Positions 41,738-52,264 of a DNA stretch of 64,000 bases are shown in pieces; the first letter of the stretch is position 1; every line of letters starts with the position of its first letter. This DNA comes from Burkholderiales bacterium (GTDB taxonomy: Bacteria; Pseudomonadota; Gammaproteobacteria; Burkholderiales; Burkholderiaceae_C). The DNA is taken from the NCBI GenBank assembly GCA_030603635.1, contig JAUVXK010000003.1, positions 1 to 64,000 on the forward strand, written 5' to 3'. The translations under genes and the position numbers were made by a program. The notes beneath the pieces are model-generated. The model ran no database searches and was not told where the DNA came from. It saw only the letters and a program-made list of their open reading frames with translations.

Positions 41738-43032
41738 GCCGACTGGCCTTCCCGGGGTGGCATGTGCCAGAGCAGGGGCTCGGTTGGCAGGCCGTAGACG
41801 TTGCAGGGTACCTGAGTGAGGTGGATGATCTGTGCCAGTAACGATGATGTTTCGGGTTCTGCTGGCGGGTGGTGGTGGGCCCAGAAGTCATTGAGCTCAC
41901 CACCGAAGGTCACGCCCGGTTGTTTGTAAAGCGCTTCGCCCATGACCATGAGTGGTTTGCGGTGCACGAGGCTTTGCATGCCCACCGTGCTGTTGATGAC
42001 CAGAACGCCCTGTGCATGGCGCACCAGCGTAGGGGTGTGCCCTTCGACCAAGGCTTGCACTCGGTTGGAAATGCCCAGCTCCCTGGCAAGGCTCCGAATG
42101 AAAGCGATATGACCGGGTCCCCCACGGGAAAAGGGATGCTGTTTGAAAACCAGTGTGGCTTGTGCCGGTGCATGCTGTGCGAAGGAGCACATGACTTCAA
42201 TGATGAAGTCGGTGTTTTCGGTAAAGCGGCTGTGATGGGTGATCTGAGAGTCACCGTCATGTTGCAAGGCGACGAGGAAGTAATGGTTGTTGGCGAGCAG
42301 GCGGACTTGGCGGTTATCGTGGAATTGGTGTATTTGCTTGCGCAGCCATGAACGCACCCAGTAGGCCGCATGCCGAGCGATGGATGTGGGTTTGTGATGG
42401 CTGTAGTGGGGGAACTCGGTAGACGCCCAACGCATGTGCAGGTAGTGGCGCATGGCAAAGAGGGCCATTTGCCTGAACTGGTGTTTGGTGGTGGGCGGGT
42501 GCTGCAGGGTTGGGGCGGCGTTCGCAGGTTCCCAACGGTAGCGCTTCAGCGTGGTGGAGTAGCCATTGACCCCACCCAATTCCATGGTGATGTAGCCAGG
42601 GCGGACATAGCCTTCTTCCAACACCACAATGGGGATGCCAGCCTGATTGGCCGCTTCAATGGCGTGGACATGGTAGAAGCGCGTTTGTCCGAACAGCACC
42701 ACGCAGCAGGGTTGGAGCGCTTGGAGTTGCTTTGCAATGAATGGTGCCCACTCCTCGGGTGGTGCCGTGTAGGTGATGGGTGCTATGCGGCGGGTGTCGG
42801 CCAGGTCGCCGCCTTGCAGGGCGATACGGTGCACACGGGTGCCACGTTCCTGCAGCCAAGCGGTGAGTCGATCAAAAAAGGGCCCTACGGGGCCCTGCAG
42901 GAGAAGCACCGTTCGAGACTGAGACAGTAACACCAGGGCCGGATTGATGGTTGTAAGTTCCTGATCGGATGGGGAGGACAAACAACGTCCGGTGGGCCCG
43001 TGGCGAGGCCCGGTGTCGATGATTCTGGCCAA
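41734..43032 (-). CDS. kpsS: Capsule linker beta-Kdo transferase KpsS-like (start uncertain)
   Basis: TVLLLQGPVGPFFDRLTAWLQERGTRVHRI; FGQTRFYHVHAIEAANQAGIPIVVLEEGYVRPGYITME; FKQHPFSRGG. Confidence 0.85.
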   Translation of the reverse strand: MARIIDTGPRHGPTGRCLSSPSDQELTTINPALVLLSQSRTVLLLQGPVGPFFDRLTAWLQERGTRVHRIALQGGDLADTRRIAPITYTAPPEEWAPFIAKQLQALQPCCVVLFGQTRFYHVHAIEAANQAGIPIVVLEEGYVRPGYITMELGGVNGYSTTLKRYRWEPANAAPTLQHPPTTKHQFRQMALFAMRHYLHMRWASTEFPHYSHHKPTSIARHAAYWVRSWLRKQIHQFHDNRQVRLLANNHYFLVALQHDGDSQITHHSRFTENTDFIIEVMCSFAQHAPAQATLVFKQHPFSRGGPGHIAFIRSLARELGISNRVQALVEGHTPTLVRHAQGVLVINSTVGMQSLVHRKPLMVMGEALYKQPGVTFGGELNDFWAHHHPPAEPETSSLLAQIIHLTQVPCNVYGLPTEPLLWHMPPREGQSA

Positions 43033-43123
43033 AAGTCTGTCCCTCCGTTGACAGAAAAAACTCCGTTCTTATTTTATAGGGAGAATCGCTGAAACCGGCC
43101 GCTCAGCAGGGCGGCCGTGGTGA

Positions 43124-43897
43124 TTACTGAATCCGGGCCTTCGCGCGCAGGTTTTCCTGGAAGTCCACCAGCTTTTGCTGCTGCAGTGACTGCTCGATCT
43201 GGGGGCGTAGTTCGTCTACGCTGGGGAGTTCAGCCTGGCGGATGTCGTCCACGCGGATGATGTGCCAGCCGAACTGGCTGCGCACGGGGGTTTCGGTCAT
43301 CTGGCCCTTGTTCAGCTTGATCATGGCTTCAGAGAATTCAGACACGAACACGTTGGCGCCTGCCCAGTCCAGGTCGCCGCCGGCTTGGCCGGATCCCGTA
43401 TCCAGCGAACGGGTGCGGGCCAGTTCTTCGAAGCGGGCGCCCCCCTTGATCTGGGCGATGAGCGTCTTGGCTTCGGCCTCGGTTTCGACCAGGATGTGGC
43501 GGGAGCGGTATTCCTGGCCACCGTTGGCGGCCACGAACTTGTCGTATTCGGCCTTGATTTCGGCGTCGGTGACGGGGTTCTTGCGCTGGAAGTCGTTGAA
43601 GAGCTCGCGGATCAGGATGGTCTGGGCGGCCAGTTCGACCTGGGCGCGGTACTCGGGCTGAGCCTTGATGCCGCGCTTTTCCGCTTCCTGCACGAAGATT
43701 TCACGCAGGATGACCTCTTCCCGGAGCTGCTCGCGCACGGCGGCATCGACCGGGCGACCGGAGCGCTCGATCTGCTTGGCCAGGGCGTCCAGCCGGGAGG
43801 AAGGAACGGGCTTGCCGTTGATGATGGCGATGTTCTGGGCGTGGGCGGGCAGGGCCAGTATGGTGGCCAGGGCCACGGCGGTGAGCAGACGTTTCAT
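43124..43897 (-). CDS. Parvulin-type peptidyl-prolyl isomerase (PpiC/SurA-like)
   Basis: Signal peptide; RHILVETEAEAKTLIAQIKGGARFEELARTRSLDTGSGQAGGDLDW. Confidence 0.93.
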   Translation of the reverse strand: MKRLLTAVALATILALPAHAQNIAIINGKPVPSSRLDALAKQIERSGRPVDAAVREQLREEVILREIFVQEAEKRGIKAQPEYRAQVELAAQTILIRELFNDFQRKNPVTDAEIKAEYDKFVAANGGQEYRSRHILVETEAEAKTLIAQIKGGARFEELARTRSLDTGSGQAGGDLDWAGANVFVSEFSEAMIKLNKGQMTETPVRSQFGWHIIRVDDIRQAELPSVDELRPQIEQSLQQQKLVDFQENLRAKARIQ

Positions 43898-43921
43898 GAG
43901 GGGGTGGTCGTTGACAGAAAA

Positions 43922-44197
43922 CTAGCGTTGGATGTCGATGGCCAGGGCGTGGAGCCCGGCGTCGATATAAGGTTGCAGTGCATCATACACAAGCCGGTGG
44001 GCGGCCACGCGGTTTTGGCTGGCGAACAGTGGTGAGGCGATGCGTACCCGGAAGTGCGTGCCGTAGCCCAGCCCGTTGGCGCCGGCGTGGCCGGCGTGGG
44101 CGGCGCTTTCGTCCAGAACCTCCAGTGCCGTGGGGGACAGGCGCTCGCGCAGGGTGGCTTCCAGCGCGGCGGCGGTAGGAACGCTGGGTAGGCTCAT
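43922..44197 (-). CDS. BolA-family protein
   Basis: [28 protein letters not shown]...[29 protein letters not shown]. Confidence 0.9.
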   Translation of the reverse strand: MSLPSVPTAAALEATLRERLSPTALEVLDESAAHAGHAGANGLGYGTHFRVRIASPLFASQNRVAAHRLVYDALQPYIDAGLHALAIDIQR

Positions 44198-44739
44198 GGC
44201 TTTTCGGCGCTGGGCTCTTCCTTCAGGTGGCGTGCCACGTAGAGCCCTTGGCCGACCAGGAAAAGCACCGGGAATATGTAGCCCCACAGCTTGAAGTTGA
44301 CCCAGGCCTCGGTGGAGAAGTACGCCGCCACATAGGCGTTGATGCCGGCCATGAACAGGAAGTAGAGCACCCAGGCCACGGTGAGGCGTGCCCAGACGTC
44401 ATCAGGCAGCTTGAGCTGGCTGCTCAGGAGCATCTGCAGGAAGTTCTTTTTCCAGACCCACAGCGCCGCGCCCAGCACGATGGCCATGCTCGTATACATG
44501 ACGGTGGGCTTCCACTTGATGAAGCGCTCGTCCTGGAGCAGCAAGGTGAGGGCGCCGAACACCAGCACCAGCAGCAGGGTGACTTTCTGCAGGGTCTGCA
44601 GGCGGCGGTCGATGCCATAGATGAGCGCGGTCTGGACCACGGTGGCACCCATCAGCACGGCGGTGGCGGCGTAGATGTCGTGCATCTTGTACGCCACCAC
44701 GAACAGGGCAATGGGGAAAAAATCGATGAGAAGACGCAT
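44194..44739 (-). CDS. yciB: Inner-membrane septation protein YciB/IspZ
   Basis: [51 protein letters not shown]. Confidence 0.93.
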   Translation of the reverse strand: MRLLIDFFPIALFVVAYKMHDIYAATAVLMGATVVQTALIYGIDRRLQTLQKVTLLLVLVFGALTLLLQDERFIKWKPTVMYTSMAIVLGAALWVWKKNFLQMLLSSQLKLPDDVWARLTVAWVLYFLFMAGINAYVAAYFSTEAWVNFKLWGYIFPVLFLVGQGLYVARHLKEEPSAEKP

Positions 44740-44746
44740 CCCCCGA

Positions 44747-45154
44747 TTATCGCGGCTTCAGCTCCAGGGCGGCGGAGTTCATGCAATACCGCAGGCCGGT
44801 GGGGTGAGGCCCGTCTTCAAACACGTGGCCCAGATGGGCGCCGCACTGGCTGCACACGGTTTCGGTGCGGACCATGCCATGGCTGGTGTCGGTGATTTCG
44901 GTGATGGCGCCAGGAACGGCCTCGTAGAAACTGGGCCAGCCGCAGCCGGCGTCGAACTTGGTGGCGCTGTGGAACAGGTGGTTGCCGCAGCAGATGCAGT
45001 GGTAGCTGCCATCGGCCCACACCTGCTCGTACTTGCCGGTGTAGGGGCGCTCGGTGTGGGCCAGGCGTGTCACGTGATAGGCCAAGGGCTCGGCGCCCTT
45101 GGTGGCCAGCAGCTCGCGCCAGGCTTCGTCGGGTTTCTGGATCGGGAAGGTCAT
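44747..45154 (-). CDS. msrB: Peptide-methionine (R)-S-oxide reductase
   Basis: [57 protein letters not shown]. Confidence 0.96.
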   Translation of the reverse strand: MTFPIQKPDEAWRELLATKGAEPLAYHVTRLAHTERPYTGKYEQVWADGSYHCICCGNHLFHSATKFDAGCGWPSFYEAVPGAITEITDTSHGMVRTETVCSQCGAHLGHVFEDGPHPTGLRYCMNSAALELKPR

Positions 45155-45155
45155 G

Positions 45156-45983
45156 TCAAGGCAATTGTGCGTCGCTCGCGGAAGCCTTGATGCGGACAGG
45201 GTTGGCGAGTTGTTCGAGTGCCTCCTCGTTGAGGATGTCCACCCGCCCGAACTCCAGCGACACCCAGCCCTGGGCCTCGAACTGCTTGAGCACGCGGTTG
45301 ATGGTCTGGCGTGACAGCCCCGCCAGGTGACCCAGGTCTTCCTGGGACAAGGTGATCTTGCGCACCCCCGACCAGAAGAAGTGGCTCAGGTACTGGGCCA
45401 CGCGTTCGTCGGGGCTGCGCAGCCGCCCGGACTCGATGGCGGCCATGGCCTGCCCCAGCCGCATGTTGAGGTGTTCGATGAGAAAGTGGGCGAACGGCAG
45501 GCTGTGACGGTAGAGGCGCTGGAACTGCGCCAGCGGCATGCCGATGAGGGTGGTGTCGCGCAGGGCGATCACGTCGTAGCGCCAGACCCCGCCCTTGAGC
45601 ACCGAGCCTTCCCCGAACCACTCGCCGGCTGGCACACCGAGAAACGCCGACAGCCGCCCGTCGGGCGCCTTGGTCTGCAGCTTGGCCATGCCGGAAAGCA
45701 CCCCGTACCAGCCGTCGATCGGATCGCCCTCGGCCAGCAGGACTTCGCCCTTGCCGGCCTTGCGCAGCACCATGGCGTCCAGCAGTTCGTTCTTTTCCTG
45801 GGCCGACAGGGTGGTGAACCAGGGCTGGGCGTGCAGGAAAACGCTGGCGGGTGAACGGGGCTCTAGCAGCATGGGTGTGGTGTCGGCTGGGGAGATGTCG
45901 GCTCTGCGACAGATTCTGACGGGCTTTCGGGTTTCCCATGATGCCAGAGAACCGGGAACACCAGATAGTTCTATCGGTTCCAT
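45156..45983 (-). CDS. Crp/Fnr-family regulator (start may be 45872)
   Basis: Cyclic-nucleotide-binding-like fold; C-terminal [31 protein letters not shown]. Confidence 0.88.
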   Translation of the reverse strand: MEPIELSGVPGSLASWETRKPVRICRRADISPADTTPMLLEPRSPASVFLHAQPWFTTLSAQEKNELLDAMVLRKAGKGEVLLAEGDPIDGWYGVLSGMAKLQTKAPDGRLSAFLGVPAGEWFGEGSVLKGGVWRYDVIALRDTTLIGMPLAQFQRLYRHSLPFAHFLIEHLNMRLGQAMAAIESGRLRSPDERVAQYLSHFFWSGVRKITLSQEDLGHLAGLSRQTINRVLKQFEAQGWVSLEFGRVDILNEEALEQLANPVRIKASASDAQLP

Positions 45984-46007
45984 GCAAAGACACCAACGGA
46001 GACACAG

Positions 46008-47645
46008 ATGCTAGGCTTGATGCAAGACCAGCCCTTGCTGATTTCGGACCTGATCGAACACGCGGCCCGTCACCACGGGGATGTGGAGATCGTTTCGCGG
46101 CGTGTGGAGGGCGACATCCACCGCACCACTTACCGGGAGGCGGCCGGTCGTTCGCGCCAGTTGGCCGGCGCTCTGGATGCCCTGGGCCTGGCCCAGGGCG
46201 ACCGCGTGGCTTCACTGGCCTGGAACGGCTATCGCCATTTCGAGATGTATTTCGGTGTGAGTGGCTCCGGGCGGGTGTTGCACACGATCAATCCGCGCCT
46301 GATTCCCGACCAGATCGCCTGGATCGTCAACCACGCCCAGGACCAGGCACTGTTTTTCGACGTGACGTTCTGGCCCGTCATCAAGGCCATCCACGACAAA
46401 TGTCCCACCGTCAAGCGCTGGGTGGCCCTGTGCGACGACGTCCACCTGGCCAAGATCACGGAAGGGGGAGGCATTCCCCACCTCGTGAGTTATGAAGCCC
46501 TGATTGGCGGGCAGGCCACCGACTACGCCTGGCCCCGGTTCGACGACCAGACCGCTTCCAGCATGTGCTACACCAGCGGCACCACCGGCCACCCCAAGGC
46601 GGCGCTGTACAGCCACAAGTCCACCATCCTGCATGCCTATGCCGCCGCGCTGCCCGACGTGATGTGCCTCAGCGCCCGCGACAGCGTATTGCCCGTGGTG
46701 CCGATGTTCCACGTCAATGCCTGGGGGATTCCCTATTCGGCCTGCGCGGTGGGCTGCAAGCTGGTGTTCCCCGGCCCGGCCATGGACGGCAAGTCCATCT
46801 ACGAACTTCTGGATGGCGAGCGTGTGACCTTCGCGGCCGGCGTGCCCACGGTGTGGCAGATGCTGCTCACCCATATGGCGCAAAACGGTCTGAAGCTGCC
46901 GCACCTGACGCGCACCGTGATCGGCGGCTCGGCCTGCCCACCCGCCATGATCACGGCCTTCCGTGAGCAGTATGACGTGGACGTGCTCCACGCCTGGGGC
47001 ATGACCGAGATGAGCCCGCTGGGCACGTTGTGCACGCTGAAGAACAAGCACCTTGTGCTGCCGGAAGACGAGCAGATGAAGATCCGTCTCAAGCAGGGGC
47101 GTGCGATCTTCGGCATCGACATGAAGGTGGTGGGCCCCGATGGCCGGGAACTGCCCTGGGACGGCAAGTCCTCGGGCGATCTGCTGGTCAAGGGGCCTTG
47201 GATCATCCGTGACTACTACAAGGGCGAGGGCCCGCCCCCGCTGGTGGACGGCTGGTTCCCCACCGGCGACGTGGCCACCATCGACGCCGATGGTTTCATG
47301 CAGATCACGGACCGCAGCAAGGACGTGATCAAGTCCGGCGGGGAGTGGATCAGCTCCATCGACGTGGAAAACATTGCCATGGCACATCCTGCGGTACTGA
47401 TGGCGGCTTGCATCGGCGTCAGGCACCCGAAGTGGGACGAGCGCCCCATCGTGGTCGTGGTCAAGAAGCCCGGCCAGGAGGTGACCCGCGAAGAATTGCT
47501 GGCCTTCTACGAAGGCAAGATCGCCAAGTGGCAGATCCCGGATGACGCTGTGTTCGTGGAGGCCATTCCGCTGGGCGCCACCGGCAAGATGCAGAAGATG
47601 AAGCTGCGAGAGCAGTTGGCCGACTACCGCCTTCCGGGGCTGTGA
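46008..47645 (+). CDS. Acyl-CoA synthetase (AMP-forming)
   Basis: [66 protein letters not shown]. Confidence 0.95.
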   Translation: MLGLMQDQPLLISDLIEHAARHHGDVEIVSRRVEGDIHRTTYREAAGRSRQLAGALDALGLAQGDRVASLAWNGYRHFEMYFGVSGSGRVLHTINPRLIPDQIAWIVNHAQDQALFFDVTFWPVIKAIHDKCPTVKRWVALCDDVHLAKITEGGGIPHLVSYEALIGGQATDYAWPRFDDQTASSMCYTSGTTGHPKAALYSHKSTILHAYAAALPDVMCLSARDSVLPVVPMFHVNAWGIPYSACAVGCKLVFPGPAMDGKSIYELLDGERVTFAAGVPTVWQMLLTHMAQNGLKLPHLTRTVIGGSACPPAMITAFREQYDVDVLHAWGMTEMSPLGTLCTLKNKHLVLPEDEQMKIRLKQGRAIFGIDMKVVGPDGRELPWDGKSSGDLLVKGPWIIRDYYKGEGPPPLVDGWFPTGDVATIDADGFMQITDRSKDVIKSGGEWISSIDVENIAMAHPAVLMAACIGVRHPKWDERPIVVVVKKPGQEVTREELLAFYEGKIAKWQIPDDAVFVEAIPLGATGKMQKMKLREQLADYRLPGL

Positions 47646-47756
47646 TGCCGGGCCACGCAGTCACTCAGGCGATAGGGGCTAGGGCTATCCCTGAGAGCGT
47701 GTTTGAAAGACCCCAGTAAGCTTTGTTCGTTCCACCACCACCAAGGAGACATACCG

Positions 47757-48992
47757 ATGAAACTGATGATCAAGGCCCTGACCGGCGCTGCCATGCTGAC
47801 CTGCGCCTTCACGGCGTTCGCCCAAAAGGGCGAAACGGTGAAGATCGCCTGGATCGACCCGCTGTCGGGCCTCATGGCCCCGGTGGGTACCAACCAGCTG
47901 CGCAGCTTCCAGTTCTTCGCGGAAAAATTCAGTGGCGACGCCAACCCCGCAGGGGTCAAGTTTGAAGTGGTTGGCTTCGACAACAAGCTCAGCCCTGCCG
48001 AAAGCCTCACGGCCCTGCAGGCTGCGATCGACCAGGGGGTGCGCTACATCGCCCAGGGCAACGGTTCCTCGGTGGCCGGCGCCCTGATCGACGCGGTGAA
48101 CCGCCACAACAGCCGCAACCCCGGCAAGGAAGTGGTGTTCCTCAACTACGCCGCCGTGGATCCGGACTTCACCAACAGCAAGTGCAGCTTCTGGCACTTC
48201 CGCTTCGATGCCGACACGTCCATGAAAGTGGAGGCGCTGACCACGTTCATGAAGGACGATCCGACGATCAAGAAGGTTTTCCTGATCAACCAGAACTATT
48301 CGCACGGCCACCAGGTGGCCAAGTACGCCAAGGAAAACCTCAAGCGCAAGCGCCCGGACATCGAGATCGTGGGCGAGGACCTGCACCCGCTGGCCCAGGT
48401 GCGTGACTTCGCACCCTACATCGCCAAGATCCGGGCTTCGGGGGCCGATTCGGTGATCACCGGCAACTGGGGTTCCGACCTCGCGCTGCTGGTGCGCGCC
48501 GCCAATGAGGCCGGCTTCAATGGTCGTTTCTTCACCTACTACACCGGCGTCACCGGTACACCCACGGCGCTGGGCACCAACGCCGAAGGCCGGGTCTATC
48601 AGGTGGCCTACAACCACTACAACATGGGCGGCCAGATGGACAGGTGGATGGCCGAGTTCAAGCAGCGGTTCAACGACGACTTCTACACCGGGTCTGTGGT
48701 CAACATCTACAAGGGGCTTTCTCAGGCGATGGCCAATGCCAAGTCCACCGATCCGGTGAAAGTGGCCCAGGCGTTTTCCGGGATGAAGTTCCAGGGCTTC
48801 AACGGCGAAGTGGAGATGCGCCGCCTGGACCATCAGCTCCAGCAGCCGCTGTACCTGACCCGCTGGCAGAAAACCGACGCCAAGCACCCGTACAGCCCCG
48901 AGAACACGGGCATGACGCTGGTGCCGGTGCGTGAATTCCCGGCGTACGTGGCCAGCACGCCGACGAGCTGCCAGATGCGGCGCCCGGGCTGA
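47757..48992 (+). CDS. Branched-chain amino-acid-type ABC transporter substrate-binding protein
   Basis: Signal peptide; Peripla_BP_6-like IAWIDPLSGLMAPVGTNQLRSFQFFAEKF. Confidence 0.93.
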   Translation: MKLMIKALTGAAMLTCAFTAFAQKGETVKIAWIDPLSGLMAPVGTNQLRSFQFFAEKFSGDANPAGVKFEVVGFDNKLSPAESLTALQAAIDQGVRYIAQGNGSSVAGALIDAVNRHNSRNPGKEVVFLNYAAVDPDFTNSKCSFWHFRFDADTSMKVEALTTFMKDDPTIKKVFLINQNYSHGHQVAKYAKENLKRKRPDIEIVGEDLHPLAQVRDFAPYIAKIRASGADSVITGNWGSDLALLVRAANEAGFNGRFFTYYTGVTGTPTALGTNAEGRVYQVAYNHYNMGGQMDRWMAEFKQRFNDDFYTGSVVNIYKGLSQAMANAKSTDPVKVAQAFSGMKFQGFNGEVEMRRLDHQLQQPLYLTRWQKTDAKHPYSPENTGMTLVPVREFPAYVASTPTSCQMRRPG

Positions 48993-49131
48993 CGATCGTC
49001 ATGTCCCGATGCGGAGCCTGGCCAGGCGCCAGGCTCCGATTTAAGCTTCCAGCCTGTGTGATCCGACTGCAAGTCGTGCAGTCCAGGGCTGTTTTTTTCC
49101 TCCGAGAGGCTGGCTACCCGCCAGAAACGAT

Positions 49132-50163
49132 GTGACGCTGGAATTTTTCATCATTTCCATGCTGAACGGGCTGAGTTACGGCTTGCTGCTGTTCATGCTC
49201 AGTTCCGGTCTGACCCTGATCTTCAGCATGATGGGTGTGCTGAACTTCGCGCATGCCAGCTTTTACATGGTCGGCGCCTACCTGGGCTATTCGATCGCGC
49301 AGGTGGCGGGGTTCTGGGTTGCGCTGTTCCTGGCGCCTGTGCTCGTGGGGCTCATGGGCGCGGGGTTCGAGCGAACCAGTCTGCGCAAGGTGCACAAGTA
49401 TGGCCACGTGCCCGAGCTGCTGGTCACCTTCGGTCTGTCGTACATCATTCTGGAATTGGTCCAGCTGGTCTGGGGCCGTTCGGCCGTGGAATTCCGGCCG
49501 GCTGAAGTTCTGCAGGGTTCGGCTTTTACGTTGATGCACTATGCCGACGACACGATCGGGTTCATGTTCGGCCGCGCACCAGCCGATCTGTGCAGTGCTG
49601 CTGCAGGCACCATCTGTTCGTATTTCCCCGCCACACGGGCCTTCATGATGCTGGTGGCCGTTGTGATGCTGCTGAGCCTGTGGCTGTTGATCACCCGCAC
49701 ACGGGTGGGCATGGTGATCCAGGCCGCGTTGACGCACCCAGAAATGGTGGAAGCCCTGGGCCACAACGTGCCCCGAGTGTTCATGCTGGTGTTTGGCGCG
49801 GGTACCGCGCTCGCCGGGCTGGCCGGGGTGATCGGTGGCAGCACCTTCGTCACGGAGCCGGCGATGGCGCTGACGCTGGGTTCGCTGATTTTCGTGGTGG
49901 TGGTGGTGGGCGGGCTGGGTTCGCTGTCCGGAGCCTTCCTGGCGTCGCTGCTCATAGGCGTGATCCAGACCTTTGCCGTGGCCCTGGACCATTCACTGGC
50001 CGGGGTGTTGCAGAACATGGGCGTGGAATTGTCGGATGCAGCGCGCCAGAACGATCTGCTGCGCCTGACCATTTCGCAGGTGGCCCCGATCCTGCCGTAC
50101 CTGTTCCTCGTGCTGATCCTGATCTTCCGCCCCAGGGGCTTGCTGGGTAACCGTGAAACCTGA
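49132..50163 (+). CDS. LivH-type permease
   Basis: LNGLSYGLLLFMLSSGLTLIFSMMGVLNFAHASFYMVGAY. Confidence 0.93.
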   Translation: MTLEFFIISMLNGLSYGLLLFMLSSGLTLIFSMMGVLNFAHASFYMVGAYLGYSIAQVAGFWVALFLAPVLVGLMGAGFERTSLRKVHKYGHVPELLVTFGLSYIILELVQLVWGRSAVEFRPAEVLQGSAFTLMHYADDTIGFMFGRAPADLCSAAAGTICSYFPATRAFMMLVAVVMLLSLWLLITRTRVGMVIQAALTHPEMVEALGHNVPRVFMLVFGAGTALAGLAGVIGGSTFVTEPAMALTLGSLIFVVVVVGGLGSLSGAFLASLLIGVIQTFAVALDHSLAGVLQNMGVELSDAARQNDLLRLTISQVAPILPYLFLVLILIFRPRGLLGNRET

Positions 50164-50175
50164 GGCTGCACACCC

Positions 50176-51468
50176 ATGACTACCGCTTACTACAGTTTCA
50201 AACCCTACAACGTCGGTCGCTGGATCATCTGGTCGCTGTTTGCGCTGGTGCTGATCTTCGCTCCACGTGTGTTCGACAGCAACCTGTCGGTCAGCATGCT
50301 GGCGCAGATGGGTATTGCCATCATTGCCTGCCTGTCCTACAACATGCTGCTGGGGCAGGGGGGTATGCTGAGCTTCGGCCATGCGGTCTATACCGGGCTG
50401 GGCTCTTATGTGGCCATTCATGTGCTGCTGCGCGTGTCCGATGGGCTTATGACCCTGCCGGTGAGCATGATCCCGCTGGTAGGGGGATTGGCCGGCTTGT
50501 TCTTCGCCATTCTGTTTGGCTACGTGACCACCAAGAAGGCAGGTACCACGTTCGCCATGATCACCCTGGGGATGGGCGAGCTGGTGTTTGCCATGTCGCT
50601 CATGTTCTCTGACTTCTTCGGTGGTGAAGCCGGCATCTCGGCCGACCGGGTGGTGGGAGATGCGGTGTTCGGCATCACTTATGGGCCCAACGTGCAGGTG
50701 TATTACCTGATTGCGGTGTACACCTTCATCTCCGTGGCGCTGATGTATGCATTTACCCGTACGCCGCTGGGGCGCATCATCAACGCGGTGCGAGACAACC
50801 CTGAGCGGGTGGAATTCATCGGCTACAACACCCAGATGGTGCGTTACCTGGTGTTCATGATTGCCGGCTTCTTTGCCGGGATCGCCGGGGGGCTGGCCGC
50901 TATCCAGTTCGAGATCGTCACGGCCGAGGTGGTGGGGCCTATCCGTTCGGGGGGCTACCTGCTGTTCACCTTTCTGGGCGGCGCCACGTTCTTCTTCGGG
51001 CCGATCATCGGGGGCGTGCTGATGGTGCTGGCCTTCGTGCTGTTCTCGGAAATCACCAAGGCCTGGTTGCTGTACCTGGGGCTGATCTTCCTGTTCATGG
51101 TGATGTACGCGCCGGGAGGCATTGCCAGCCTGATCATGATGAACCTGCGGGTGGCCATGTTCGGTCGGCTGCGGGAGCTGTGGGTGAGCTATCTGGCGCT
51201 GGCGCTGACCGCGCTGGTGTTCCTGGTGGGAGCGGGGGCCATGATCGAGATGGTCTACCACCTGCAGCTCAACACCGCGCTGGGTGATCAGGTGCGCTTC
51301 CTGGGTGTGTCGCTGAACGCCCGCGAGGCATCGAGCTGGTTTGGCTCCCTCTTCGTGGCGTTGACGGGGCTGGGGCTGTTCGAGCTCACACGCTACCACT
51401 TCCGCCAGCAGTGGGCCGAGATCCAGACCTACATCGAGAAAGAAATCAAACGCCGGGAGACTTCCTGA
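50176..51468 (+). CDS. LivM-type permease
   Basis: LSYNMLLGQGGMLSFGHAVYTGLGSY; RTPLGRIINAVRDNPERVEFIGYN. Confidence 0.93.
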   Translation: MTTAYYSFKPYNVGRWIIWSLFALVLIFAPRVFDSNLSVSMLAQMGIAIIACLSYNMLLGQGGMLSFGHAVYTGLGSYVAIHVLLRVSDGLMTLPVSMIPLVGGLAGLFFAILFGYVTTKKAGTTFAMITLGMGELVFAMSLMFSDFFGGEAGISADRVVGDAVFGITYGPNVQVYYLIAVYTFISVALMYAFTRTPLGRIINAVRDNPERVEFIGYNTQMVRYLVFMIAGFFAGIAGGLAAIQFEIVTAEVVGPIRSGGYLLFTFLGGATFFFGPIIGGVLMVLAFVLFSEITKAWLLYLGLIFLFMVMYAPGGIASLIMMNLRVAMFGRLRELWVSYLALALTALVFLVGAGAMIEMVYHLQLNTALGDQVRFLGVSLNAREASSWFGSLFVALTGLGLFELTRYHFRQQWAEIQTYIEKEIKRRETS

Positions 51469-52250
51469 TGTCCGCACCTTACGTTCTGGAATTGAAAGAC
51501 CTGCGCAAGAACTTCGGCAAGACCGAGATCATCCGTGGCGTGAACCTGGCGGTGACCGCTGGCGAGCGGGTGGCCATCATCGGGCCGAACGGGGCGGGCA
51601 AATCCACGCTGTTCAACCTGATCAGTGGTCGTTTCGCCCCCACTTCGGGAGAGGTGTGGCTGAATGGCCAGCGCATTGAAGGCAAAAAGCCTTTCGAGAT
51701 CAACCGGCTGGGGCTGTCGCGCAGCTTCCAGATCACCAACATCTTCCCCAAGCTCAGCGTGTTCGAGAACCTGCGCTGCGGGGTGCTGTGGAGCCTGGGC
51801 TACAAGTACACCTTTTTCAAGTTCCTGGCGGACCTGGAGGACGCCAACGAGCGGGCCGATGAGCTGCTGGAGATGATCCGCCTGGACAAGAAGCGCGATA
51901 CGCTGGCCATGAACCTGACCTATGCAGAACAGCGGGCATTGGAGATCGGTATCACGATTGCGGGTGGGGCCAATGTGGTGTTGCTCGACGAACCCACGGC
52001 CGGTATGAGCAAGAGCGAGACCAAGCGCTTCATCGAATTGATTCGCGAGATCACGGTGGGCAAGACCTTGCTCACTGTCGAGCACGACATGGGCGTGGTG
52101 TTCGGTCTGGCGGACAAGATTGCCGTGGTGGTCTATGGCGAAGTCATCGCCTACGACGTGCCCGAGGCGGTGCGCGCCAATCCGCGTGTGCAGGAAGCCT
52201 ACCTGGGCTCGGTGCTGGCCGAGGAGCAGGCCGCAGGCGCGGCGCATTGA
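51468..52250 (+). CDS. LivG-type ATPase
   Basis: Walker A GPNGAGKSTLFNLI; LDEPTAGMSKSE. Confidence 0.94.
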   Translation: MSAPYVLELKDLRKNFGKTEIIRGVNLAVTAGERVAIIGPNGAGKSTLFNLISGRFAPTSGEVWLNGQRIEGKKPFEINRLGLSRSFQITNIFPKLSVFENLRCGVLWSLGYKYTFFKFLADLEDANERADELLEMIRLDKKRDTLAMNLTYAEQRALEIGITIAGGANVVLLDEPTAGMSKSETKRFIELIREITVGKTLLTVEHDMGVVFGLADKIAVVVYGEVIAYDVPEAVRANPRVQEAYLGSVLAEEQAAGAAH

Positions 52251-52264
52251 AGGAAGCGAAGAAC

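Noticed and set aside
43096-43117. Hairpin CGGCCGC-N8-GCGGCCG after ppiC as a capsule attenuator
   Set aside because: It lies upstream of the likely kpsS promoter (TATAAAAT at 43071-43078, minus) and has no T tract; more likely a weak ppiC 3' hairpin.
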